Source of the DNA: Brachycybe producta | Taxonomy: Eukaryota > Arthropoda > Diplopoda > Playtdesmida > Andrognathidae | Assembly (NCBI GenBank): GCA_036925085.1 | Contig: JAUPFP010000047.1 | Span: 735,501-799,500, forward strand | DNA: 64,000 bases | Reading direction: 5' to 3' | In this document: positions 37,785 to 48,047 of the stretch, piece by piece | How positions within the stretch are numbered: position 1 is the first letter of the stretch | How the letters are laid out: each line of letters starts with the position of its first letter | Made by a program: the position numbers and the translations under genes | The notes under the pieces: model-generated | Databases searched by the model: none | Told to the model about the DNA's origin: nothing | The model's input: the letters and a program-made list of their open reading frames with translations, nothing else

Positions 37785-38837
37785 TTAATTTTCTTATAGT
37801 TTTCCATTTAAAAACCTTCCTATAAGCATTGTCATGAGTCTAGCAAACATTGCAAAACAGTTCAAAATGGACATGTGTACTACTAGTATGATTATTCAAT
37901 TTAATATTCAAGTCATGACTACTTTGATTTGCGAATTTTATCCATGTTTATTTAGGACCAGCTTCTTTTTTTTCTTCATATGCCTAACTCAACATTTCAT
38001 TTTCTGTTCTATTCAAATTTAATGTTGTGTAAGTTAGCTCAACATAACTTTTTTTCTTCTTTTCGTTTTTTTCTCTCTCTAAAGCAGTCTATACTTATTT
38101 GTATGTTTCTGCATTTTGCATTTCATTTGAATGCAAAGGATGTATTTTATGTAGATAATCCAATCATTGGACAACAGATTATAGGTTTTAGGCAACTACA
38201 AGGAACTTCCATCATATTTTTCTCTTTTTGTTGCTTCACTTTATTATGTATAAAATGTATGTGTGTTGAATTAGCTTAATGTCTAATGGGTTATACCCTT
38301 CTTTGTATGATTGATCGCTTTGTTTAAGCTTCCATTGTATTTTTCTTGATGGCACAAGACTCGTAATTTTTTCAGATTATTTTGTTCTTTTCAGAATATA
38401 TTTTTTATTATTACAGGTTGCACTTATAGAAACTCAACGATTTTTTGTTGCTGTTGTTATTGTTGGTAAGCGTAGAAACCTATGTTATCTGTGTTATAGT
38501 TCGATTTCTATAGGACAAATTTCGATTTTTATATTTATAGAAATGCAACAAAACATTTATTTTTAAAAATCTCTTAGATTTCAAGAGTATTTTATTCACT
38601 TGTCTTTTTTTTTATTTATCTTGTTTCACGTTTTTATAAACTTTTTACTTTTCTTATACTGACCAAAGATATTTTCAATGTGTGACCATTAAGCGATGCA
38701 TAAAATGTAAAGTATAGCATATTTTTTAAGATTTAGGTCTACTGTTACATTTGAGAAATTTAATATTTTATTGTTGGATTGGCTTTTTCTATAATGGTTG
38801 CCATATAGGAGCTAGTAGTTTCCATAATTTATTTCCT
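37785..38837. other. AT-rich non-coding stretch
   Basis: No gene or repeat recognised. T-rich runs dominate. Confidence 0.45.
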
Positions 38838-39125
38838 GTTATTTACTTACTTCCTATGTAACATTTTCCGCTTTAGTGTGTCAAATCGATACATATGCAG
38901 AAATGTAATTAGGCCTTAAACGGTCAATAATCTTAAATATGCCTGTGCTAATCTTGCGCCAAATTGAATAAACGCCAAATAGAACAAGTGCCAAACTGAA
39001 CAAGTGTCAAACTGAACAAATGCTGAACTGAATAAGTTATTCACTTCAGCGTTTTTTTTTTAATTTGACACTTGTTGTTTGGCACACTAAAGCGGAAAAT
39101 GTTATATAGAAAGTAAGTAAATAAC
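38838..39125. mobile_element. Short inverted-repeat element carrying a 16-bp tandem array
   Basis: Inverted repeats at 38838-38880 and 39083-39125 match over about 43 bp: the left starts GTTATTTACTTACTT, and the right is its complement with GTAAGTAAATAAC. The interior holds five 16-bp units (GCCAAACTGAACAAGT consensus, starting at 38958, 38974, 38990, 39006 and 39022). MITEs with internal minisatellites are a known type. No coding capacity. Confidence 0.8.
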
Positions 39126-39133
39126 CATCAAAT

Positions 39134-40015
39134 TGTGACACCCCTTACACATGTGTCGGTTCACACATCTGTGAGAGATATCATTTACCATGCCTCCTTG
39201 AGTTTGGCCCCCCTGGTGCCCAGATGGCCCTAAGAGGCAAAAGAGTACTTTGCCGACACACATGGAAACAATTAAGAAAGAGGAAATTACTTTTCCTCAT
39301 GTCCAGTGACACTGGACAGAACCCAAATAATTTCTCCGAAAATATTTACATATTTCGGCGAAACTCATTCCAAAAAAGGAAATATTCTTGGACCAGAGAT
39401 CGCCATTGGTCAGTCAGATAAATAGGCGACCCCTGGTCACAGGTGGCTCCTCCCAAGGGCCAAAGTAACAAAACAAGCATGCAAGGTACCCTCGAGAGGG
39501 CAGTAGGCAAAAAGTTGTGGGACCAAAATGTTTCCCTCCGCATTCGAGAACAGGAAACTAAGCCAGAGTAGGCTTTGGACTTAGAATTTTTTCAAAGTTA
39601 AATCAGTCACGTATGTTATTTTATATCGCTCACAATGTATCATATCCGCTTATAAAATAAATCAGTTTGAACATTGAAAGAGGAGTCTTCTTCTTGTTTG
39701 AAGACACCTCTGGGAGGTGTAGAGTTGTAACTGTTTCTTTAAACTGTGGGAGCTAGGGAGTCTTGTCTACACAGAAACCCCAAAAGGATCGACAATGCCA
39801 GGGAGTCCGACTCCAATCCAAAGGTCCCAGGTCAACAAGTAGACCTGGATCACCCGGCCGGTCAAAAAGCCCGAGCTCGGAGATTGTGGAGCGTCGCACC
39901 ACCCGAACTCAACCGGCTGGTCTGGGACCAGCCATCCAACAAAGAGACAGACAAAATGCAGAAATGCCTAGACGTCCTCCAGGCATGCTACAAACTCAAT
40001 TAATACAATGTCCAT
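39134..40015. repeat. GC-richer block, possible LTR or retroelement remnant (plus orientation)
   Basis: Begins TGTGACACCCC directly after the inverted-repeat element. It has a TTATAAAATAAATCAG stretch (about 39649-39664) that could serve as TATA/poly(A) signals, then GGTGTAGAGTTGTAAC near 39716-39732. A GC-rich segment follows with an 84-85-codon frame (39746-40017) reminiscent of a gag N-terminus. No second copy, PBS or target duplication was identified, so an LTR-plus-leader remnant is only a suggestion. Confidence 0.35.
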
Positions 40016-42297
40016 AAATAGCAATCATTTAACTTTGGAGTTGTTGTTATATTAGTGCAATTTTTATTAGATTATTGATGTGCTGTATATAATCAGCACT
40101 CTCTTTCTCATATGGTAGTGATAAGCTAGAGGCTTTTCAGAGAGCTGCTGCCCATTTTATTCTACTTAACTATGATTTTTTTTGATTGACACAACAGATT
40201 TAGTTTCTCGATTAAATCTAACTTTGTTTCTTGACTTAAGGCGAGTCTCCTAGGCTTGTAATAGACTGATAATAGCAAACAAGGCAGGGTATTCCTTCAA
40301 GCTTTTTTACTCGATGTGTTTATGCTCGTTCCTTGTGTGATTCTGGAGACGGGAGGGGTATTCAATAAAAGATAATTATGTAAAGCTAAAATGGAATTCA
40401 TGTTTTTTTTGTTTCGCCATTTACATATGCAATTGCAAAGCATAAACTTAATTCAATATCACCTTGCTTAGGAGACATGCATGCGCAAGTGTTAATAGAG
40501 CCGGATTAGTGTATGCACATGTCCGTAGTTAAAAAAGAAAGTATACTGTCGATAAATGGTTAGGGCTTATTGACTTATTGTGCATTTCTATTATAAAATA
40601 TGCCCCTGGCATTTGTCCACTCCGCCCAAACCTTAATTCGGCCCTGAGTGTTAAGAGATATCAAACTAGCAGCTTTATCTTATGCATAAGTCTATTTTCA
40701 ATCATGAAGCCTATGGATAACACTCTCACTTTAACTTTCAAAAAACAACTATTTTTGCCAGTTTACCAAAAGAAGAAAAACAAGTGCTGAAATTGTTGGT
40801 TTTTATTAAATGAAGAAAGTTCTTTCCACTAAAACTATCTATTTTCATTTAGCTATTATAATATTTTTTGACATAAAGTTTATTTTCTTTGCAAAAAATG
40901 AACAAAAAAATGGCGGCCCAAAATACACTTTTATTTGTGGAAATTGAGCAGACATGATAGGTATCTGTAGCTAAATCAATACTTTTAATCCAATTCGTAC
41001 ACAGATTACTGTACAGTGTGGAAGTGGTCGAGAAAGGCCAACTGTAAACGTGACATTGCTATTTCCAAGGTGTTATGCCATTGCAGTGTTTCATATTCTT
41101 TTTATGATTGACACATTCACAAAGAGAAATTAAAGCTGTCTGGATTCAGGTAAACAACGCGGTAATGTTAATTGATTTGGTCTGTCATACCTACCAAAAA
41201 TTACCTTTTTGATAACAATAAAAATTCTATAGTTTTATGTTTGTGGTAGTGAATATAGAAAAGAACTTAAAAATGATGACCAAATACGAATGGTTATTTA
41301 ATTTTAACTTTTACTGTAATGTTGCAGTTATTTAATTTTAACTTTTACTATAATGTTGCAGACATCAGAATCTATTTTTGGTCTTCAAATTTTATCCCCG
41401 ATGTCTGGCGATGATTAAATTTTGTTCGACCCTTTTAATCTTATTTAAATTAAATAAAAATATATCTGTATTGGCTAGAATTTCTTGCTGAAAGATTGGT
41501 TTAACAATTTTAACTGATCTTATTGTGCAGCAATACTTATAATTTATCTTTGAAATGGCCGCCACCGCAATTCTGTGCCATACTTAACTGTCACTTTGCA
41601 TTTGAATTTAAATTCCCCCCTCCCCCTTATGAAGAGAGGTTTTGAGCGTCTCACGGTCTCACCGTATTTGAAATTTAATTAGTGAAATAGAGATTAGTGT
41701 CGATATTTTTCAGCTTAGTTTTGAAGTTTTGCTAGCGAATCGTTTTTGTATACCGCTAGAAGTGTCAATGTATGTTCCACCTACGCAGGCTCCACTCCTA
41801 ATGTAAGAGCGTTATTTCGATCTTGCCCGAATACAGGGACTCTTAACAGGAGTGTGGATCCATAGCGCTTGGGAATATGGGAACCAAATAATGAGGGTAT
41901 CCTGGGTATGAGACTCTATCTTTGAACATTTTTTTTTAAAAAAAGTTCTTGTTAGATTTGAACAAACTATCACCGTTATCAATACGGATTGAGGTGGCTA
42001 GGCCACTAAAATGACATTTTTGACATATTTTGAAGTTACACTGGTATCTACAATGAGTGGTGATGATGATGAGGATGATGATTTCGATAGCGTTGTGAAG
42101 GGGGCATTGTGACATACTAGGCATTCTATTGGGGGTTTATAGGTTTTAGAACCTCTCACTCCTGCACTAAGGCCGGGCGCAAATTAGGGAACCAAATGAG
42201 CGAGCAACCAGCAAAAGTCTATGGAGACTTGCTGGAGGCATTACACTAGCAGCACCGCTTTCAACCTTGTAAAACCAAAATGATTGCGTTCAAATAT
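40016..42297. other. AT-rich non-coding stretch
   Basis: No supported gene. It contains a small tandem duplication at about 41291-41361 (TTATTTAATTTTAACTTTTA twice) and a CCCCTCCCCC run near 41617. Confidence 0.5.
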
Positions 42298-42504
42298 AGC
42301 TGAACACAGGCAAGTGTAGCCAGCACTAACTTTTCGTTTGCTCCGTCCTTTCATGAGCATCAGACCAAATATCAACCAATTAGAAATTGATAAAAGCGGG
42401 GCATGTGACATCAGACCAAATAACAAACCAATTAGAAATTGTTGACGATCATAAAAGGGCGGGGCAAACGAAAAGTTAGTGCTGGCTACACTTGCCTGTT
42501 AGCT
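42298..42504. repeat. Foldback repeat with internal direct repeat
   Basis: Arms at 42298-42341 and 42464-42504 are inverted copies (AGCTGAACACAGGCAAGTGT on the left, matching ACACTTGCCTGTTAGCT on the right). Inside, CATCAGACCAAATA then CAACCAATTAGAAATTG occurs twice in direct orientation, each followed by ATAAAAG-C-GGGG. Confidence 0.7.
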
Positions 42505-42961
42505 GAACCATGTTTGCCTCTGTTCAGAATAGTGAGCAGATCGAGGGAACAAGCAACCATTGTGTGCCAGCAACACGAGATCATGATTTGGTTGCTAGTT
42601 GCTAGAGGGGTTGTCCAGAAGTTTAGGCTTTATGTCACCTTTTTTAATAAAAAAGGGAGCATGGAAAAAGTTCCCAACAGTTTAGAAAAAAATGTTTAAG
42701 GACTCTAGTTATTCCATTTTTTCTATCAGACAAAATTATACAAGCATACATTTTTTTGTCTGACGTCACAAGTTTCCAGTTACATTGTGGAAAGTTGGAA
42801 ACTATAAAAAAACTTAGTAAAAAACACTCATTTTGGTATACAGTGAAATTTGTTTAGAAGGATGTTGTGTGCATGGTGAATGACATAATTTGTAGGTTTC
42901 TTAAGGTTGCTATTTGACATTCAAATGTTACTTAATCTGTTGGAAAAGGGACGATAGCAAA
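42505..42961. other. Left flank of E3, partly duplicated on the right flank
   Basis: No gene. The stretch AAAGTTCCCAACAGTTTAGA through CTGACGTCACAAG (about 42668-42772) resembles 53258-53373 on the other side of E3. Confidence 0.5.
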
Positions 42962-43648
42962 TGTGAGCTTTTGACATCAACCAATATTTTATTACCAACC
43001 TTTAGATGACATTTTCTACTTTTCGTTTCTTCTCTGAGCAGTATGACACCTGCACAGAGAAGATCCGAGCTGTAGAGAGAGCTGGATGGAGATAGATTGT
43101 AGTCACTCTTCTGCATGGGGGTGAAATCGATGCAGGAGAGTGGCGGCCATCTCTCTCTCTTCCGGTTGATGCTGATATACATCTTCTCCATCGGTATTCC
43201 GACCAGAGAAGATGTTGTAGCTGCTGAGAATCGTATAGCTCCTGCCCTATGAAACCTCCGGCCTCTGAAGAGAAGTTATTAACATAAAGACATAGAGACA
43301 ACGCTACTTCTTGTTACAACACTTTTATTCATTCCTTGTAAGAAGTACAGATACAAGGGTGAATAGTAATATACTAACTGTAAATCCTCAGGCCCATGAT
43401 TTGGAATGTATCTCAAAAACAGGCAAAGGAAAGAACTTCGGAACAAAGAGGAACATGTTCCTTTTATACCTTGGACCTGTGTACACCTGCGAGGTGTAAC
43501 CAGGTCCAAGTGACCATGGTCCTTTATGTATCAATCCGCCGCTTGGCATGAGTCAGAAAGGTGAGTCAGAGAGGAGGGAGGGACGGTTGAGAGTTGTTTA
43601 CCCCCCAGGCTATGGTTTTGGCGGGATCACGATTTACAGGGTGTTACA
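42962..43648 (-). repeat. E3 3' LTR
   Basis: 687 bp. In sense: TGTAACACCCTG start, TATAAAAG (43461-43468), then AATAAA (43324-43329). Confidence 0.96.
43324..43329 (-). promoter_or_regulatory. E3 3' LTR poly(A) signal
   Basis: AATAAA in sense, about 135 bases past the TATAAAAG box, consistent with the end of R. Confidence 0.6.
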
Positions 43649-44050
43649 TACCCTCCAACTTTGCTTGGAGTACGTCCTCGTACTCCAGCCAAGGGTGGAA
43701 GGTTTTCAAGTTACGCAGCGGGGAGACATGGGTGGCTGAGGACTTACCGTGTACAGAGGTGGTTATGGAAAGGCACCGGCACCGAAGTGTCAGCGCCCCT
43801 AAAAATTGAAAAAGGCTGAAAACATAAAACAAAGATAATTAATGCTCGCTGAGTGGCGAGCCGCTATTGAAATTTTAAAGAAACAGGACAGTTGCAACGT
43901 ATTTTATTTTTTATAAATTTTTCGATACTGCCACCCGGATGGGTGGCAACCACATGAGTACATGTGGTGCGCAGCTATCCCTGCTGCGGAGGGTGGGGAG
44001 GATCCTGGGTCCATGAACCGTACAGGGGGGTAATCCCGCCGGACCTGGCC
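43649..44050 (-). other. E3 3' non-coding region with polypurine tract
   Basis: About 400 bp after ORF3. The sense strand ends AGTTGGAGGGTA next to the LTR (43649-43660), a plausible polypurine tract. No ORF of note. Confidence 0.55.
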
Positions 44051-46291
44051 TCATCGGTAGCTGGATGCGGCAGACAGCCATTGTCCCTGGTCGTCAGGTA
44101 GATCCCGGTGGAAGATATTGAAGATGTCCCGGTCCCCGATAATCTTACGGGAGGACCGCTTGTTGTACAGTGTAGCCCAAGCGGCGTCCCATAAGATGGC
44201 GATTCGGTAACGAGGATCCGGTTCCAGAATGTAGTGACGACTGGTGCGGAACGTCTGTCCAGCTGGCAGTCCAAAGACGGAGTTGACGAAAGCTCCCAAA
44301 AGGGCTTCCGTGGCTTCATCGATGGCATCTCCGGCGAAACTGATGGTTTCAACAATCCGTCTTCTTGGGAAGACGATGGTGACGAGGACACTTGTTAGGC
44401 GGGAGAGTCCCACGACATATCGCTCCCGGGGAGGGAGGTCCAGACGGGGGAACCCTTCCTCCAAAGAGAAGTGTCCCACGTAAAGGGTGTTGGCAGAGCG
44501 CACTTCGCGCTGCCAAGTGACCCACCGATTGTTGAGCAACCTCTCGCCGGAGGTGGCTGCACGGAACGGACGATCCAGCGGTAACCGCCCCAGAGTAGCC
44601 CCGGCATGGGGTACAGTGGGCGGTGCGGCTGGTCGGGCTGGTGTTGGAGCCGCAGGTTCCAGAGAAACTGATGCACCCGCGATAGGCCTGGCGTGGCGCA
44701 AGGCGGACCGGGCCATATTGCGGGCCCGCTGACGTAGTCGCTTCGATGCTGACTTCCTGCTCAGCGCCTCCAGTGGCTTGGCACTTCCTGGTGCACGGCC
44801 CAGTGCTTCCATGGGGTCACCTCCCTGTTGCATGACGTCTTGCAGAAGGTTTGTGATGGCCTTCTGTTTTTTCAAGAACGCGGCACGCTCGGCGGAAGGT
44901 GGCGGCATCAAAGGTGTAGGCGTAGGTCGTCCAGAAGGGCGGCCCGGAGGTGGCGGAGGAGGAGAGCGATGCGGGACCCGATTAGGTGGGCCCCGAGTCT
45001 CATAGCGATGGTCGCGGTCCAGTCGGACTCGGTGATCCTGTAGATCTTGCCTGACCCTTGGGTCGAAGTTATTACGCGGCGGGAGGCCGCGTCCAGAGGA
45101 ACCACGTTGTTCCTGCTGACTTCTTCCGTCGGGTCGGCGTCGGGGCGAAAGATGGGAACCACGTGGCGAAGAGCGACGTGGCTGTGGCCGTTGAAGAGAG
45201 TCTCGAGAAGAGTGGTGGCCCCTGTAGGACTGTTGAGGCTCCTTGGGGCGAGCCCCAGTGGGAACCTGAACACGAACAGGTTGGGGGACCACCACTATGG
45301 AAGGTAACTTTGGAGTCGGAGTTGGTGTGGCGGCCTCGCTGCGTGGAGGCGTGGCACATCGGGAGGTTGGTTGTGACGATAATGGTGTATGAGGAGGAGG
45401 CGGCGGAGTGATTGACGGCACCGGTGAGCAGTGTTGGAAAGGCTCTGGTGGCGTTATGGGTGGGGAAGGAGATGTGGAGAGGCCAGTTGTCAGGGTTGCT
45501 GGCGAGTTTGAGGATGGAGATGATGACGTAGCTGACGACGTAACTCGGGCGGCTTCTTGGAGTCGGGCCTCGATTCGCAGGAGCTCCTCCTTCGGGAGTT
45601 GCGCCGTACACGGTAAGCCCAGCTCGACAAGGCGGGCGCAAACCGCACGGAGGTACGCCAGATTGTCCTCCCCTTCCTTCTTATCTCTGGCTGCCCGACG
45701 AAGAGCAGCCTCCCTCTGCAGCTCCAAGTGGAGGTCTTCGAGGGGGGAAGGCACAGATCCGCCTCCCCCACGCTTCCCTCTTGCTTCAGCTCCACCCGGA
45801 ATGGGTTGACCAGGCGCGATGCTATCGCGGAACGCCTGGTTAACCCCCCATGCCATGATGTTGATATCGATGCGGTCTTCCCGCTCCTCCCAGTAGTGTT
45901 TTGATGTCGTGACGTTGAAGGGGACGATGCTGCTTGGAGCAGCAGGCTTCCCTTCGCGCCCGACATTGGCAGGTCGCTTGAAGCTTGCTTTTAGGTGCTT
46001 CTCCCCACGCCGGTGAAAATTCTCCGGTTCGGAGGAGGTGCGGCGCCTATCTATTATGTTTGGCGACTCTCTTCTTGTTGTGGGCGCACTGGTGGCGCCC
46101 GCCCTTTGTAGCTGGCAGGTAGATTGAGAGAGGGGTTCAGCGGTCCCCGCCGTTCCACTCTCCGTCTCATCTTCACTAGAAGAGGCAGACATCATTCTGC
46201 CTCCTCTCCATGAGCCTCTACCTGGCATATTTCTTAAGAGTTTAAAAGTTCTTACTTTTTCAAAAGTCCCGCTGCTGGTGATTACTTCCAA
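44051..46291 (-). CDS. E3 ORF3 (accessory protein with conserved C-terminal domain)
   Basis: 746 codons, uninterrupted. Layout: Ser/Glu-rich N-terminus; S-S-I-V-P motif (120-124); A-W-G-V-N-Q-A-F and P-G-Q-P-I-P-G-G-A-E block (147-169). A charged helix or coiled-coil region follows (182-250), then a Pro/Ser-rich disordered region (250-350) and an Arg-rich one (355-460). A basic helix (500-535) leads to the C-terminal domain (583-715). That domain opens L-L-N-N-R (585-589), W-Q-R (593-595) and L-Y-V-G-H-F (603-608). Strands at 624-650 and a G-D-A-I-D-E-A helix start follow. The motifs match E2, and the C-terminal domain matches E1 and E2. No Cys-His-Asp triad is evident. It is one of only two coding regions kept in E3, so it probably acts in cis or in assembly. 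Function unknown. Confidence 0.85.
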   Translation of the reverse strand: MEVITSSGTFEKVRTFKLLRNMPGRGSWRGGRMMSASSSEDETESGTAGTAEPLSQSTCQLQRAGATSAPTTRRESPNIIDRRRTSSEPENFHRRGEKHLKASFKRPANVGREGKPAAPSSIVPFNVTTSKHYWEEREDRIDINIMAWGVNQAFRDSIAPGQPIPGGAEARGKRGGGGSVPSPLEDLHLELQREAALRRAARDKKEGEDNLAYLRAVCARLVELGLPCTAQLPKEELLRIEARLQEAARVTSSATSSSPSSNSPATLTTGLSTSPSPPITPPEPFQHCSPVPSITPPPPPHTPLSSQPTSRCATPPRSEAATPTPTPKLPSIVVVPQPVRVQVPTGARPKEPQQSYRGHHSSRDSLQRPQPRRSSPRGSHLSPRRRPDGRSQQEQRGSSGRGLPPRNNFDPRVRQDLQDHRVRLDRDHRYETRGPPNRVPHRSPPPPPPGRPSGRPTPTPLMPPPSAERAAFLKKQKAITNLLQDVMQQGGDPMEALGRAPGSAKPLEALSRKSASKRLRQRARNMARSALRHARPIAGASVSLEPAAPTPARPAAPPTVPHAGATLGRLPLDRPFRAATSGERLLNNRWVTWQREVRSANTLYVGHFSLEEGFPRLDLPPRERYVVGLSRLTSVLVTIVFPRRRIVETISFAGDAIDEATEALLGAFVNSVFGLPAGQTFRTSRHYILEPDPRYRIAILWDAAWATLYNKRSSRKIIGDRDIFNIFHRDLPDDQGQWLSAASSYR

Positions 46292-47726
46292 ATAATAACA
46301 GAAATCGGTCCCCGATCACTTTGTTATTATTTCAAGAGGTCCAAAAAGTTCTGAAGGTCTGATGCACTGCACGTGAGTTCAAGGGCTTGGAGGTGGCACT
46401 CAAGCTTTGGATTAACAACAAAAACTGAAGAAGTTCGAAATTAAAATTTGGAACTTGGCACAGAAGTAGATTGAAGATTTGATGATTGAAGAAGATCGAG
46501 CATAAAGAGATGAACAAAAACGAGTGCTTCTTTGAAGAGAGCAAATCGAGTGGTAATTGACCAAGTTTGGTCACTTTTCTTTTTTTTTTTAATTTTAAAA
46601 GTTAGAAGGGCCGGCCCCTTTTAGAATAAGACACCTTACTCTAATTGGTTTCTTCACGACTTTATTTATTGGGGGTGGGGGTTGTCCCACCGACATTAGA
46701 TGTGAGAGGTGTTGATCTAATTCTTATCAGAGTCGGTCCTGTTTATTATTTTTAGATAAACAAAAGGACTAAGGAATCTCGAGGGAGAAGGGCCGTTATT
46801 TTATTTCACACCGAGGTGTGAAGTTGCCCATTAACTTTCTCCCCTTCTTTTCCTTAATGCCTTTTTGAAAAGAATAGGTCAGCAAGGTTACTAATGTACC
46901 TTGCTGTTTGTTGTTATTTTTAGGGGGAGTGGGACAGGAGTTGGTGTCCCACAAATTCAATCTTAATTGAGAGGGTGACAGGTTCTTCAATTTTATTTTT
47001 TAATTGAAGGTGTCCGCTCTCACAAAATCTTCAAAACTGATTTCCTTCCTTTTTTTTTATTTGTTTATGGCCAGCAGTTTTTCGTTGTTTGTTTTTTTCT
47101 TTGAAGTCCCAGTGCATTGGTCTGGCCCCCAGAGCAATTGTCTCTTTGAAGTTTTTCTATCCCTCTACTGTCAACATCATGGTCAATGACGTCCGTCCAT
47201 AATAAAGGGGAGCACGGTGTTTTTCTTTTGCTGACCCTTTTATGGCTCTTGATTTTTCTTCTGAACGTCCTTGACTAGCCTTCGGCGTTTTCCCCAGGTG
47301 TACCACGTGGTTGACAGTTGTTTGTGAAGGCCACGTGGTTCCGGTGTAGTTTATTGCATGTTTGAAATGGTTGCCAATATGTAAATATTGGTGGCCATTT
47401 TGAAAAGTTTAGAAGTGTTTCAAAAATTAAAGTTGTGTGAATTTTGTAGAGTTTTGGGAGTTATTTGAGAGTGTTTAGAGGGGTTGTTGATGCTGTGGGG
47501 TTGTTTATTCGTTGGGGGGTTCCTTTTATCCCCTCCCCCACCTCTTGACAACTGTCCTCAGTTGTTTCTCAACACAACATCTCAAATTCCTCCCGCTCTT
47601 TTATTGTTGATATTTGATGGTTGCTGGTGTTTATTTCCATAGTCATGAAATAAACACTGGTGAATTATTGTTTTATTTTTGTCGCGTTTGGTTTCTTGAC
47701 AGCGTGGGTGGCCGTTGCTTTCGTCG
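46292..47726 (-). other. E3 spacer where pol is missing
   Basis: 1.4 kb without a long ORF between protease and ORF3. No RT (YxDD), RNase H or integrase trace is seen in any frame. It contains CCACGTGG palindromes (47304-47311, 47331-47338). Reading it as a deleted-and-replaced pol region is inference. Confidence 0.7.
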
Positions 47727-48047
47727 TCACTTACGGGGTGGAGTTTCGAGGTTTTCCTTAGAGGTGCTGGCAGATTTGCCAGGGGCCTCTACGGAAGTTT
47801 CTCCCAAAGCCCATCCGATGTGTGCTTCGATGCATTTTTGTCGGAGTGTGGACTCGAAGAGGTCGTCCTCCACGTATACTTTATTTGTTGTCATGGACAC
47901 AGCTAAGTGCAGAGCCCGGCCTAGATCTCGGCCTAAGATGGCTTCGTGCCGGCCGGTAATCACTAGTAAGTGCCCTCGCAGTGTGGGGGCCCAGCTGGAC
48001 CGTCGCGGCGAGTCGTCCCACCACGGTGATCCTTTGGCCTCCCACAC
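47727..48047 (-). pseudogene. E3 protease C-terminal part, in the +1 frame
   Basis: This frame carries the protease end: H-L-L-V-I-T-G-R then A-I-L-G-R-D-L-G, equivalent to L-L-G-R-D of E2. It is out of frame with the catalytic half (47881-50106). The frames cross at a GGGCCCCC run near 47988-47995, implying a one-base gain there or a programmed +1 shift. It ends after a Ser/Lys-rich tail at 47727. Confidence 0.75.

Noticed and set aside
11802-46291. ORF3 as an active Ulp1/C48 SUMO protease
   Set aside because: The strand/helix order is suggestive, but His, Asp and Cys of the triad are not conserved among the three copies.
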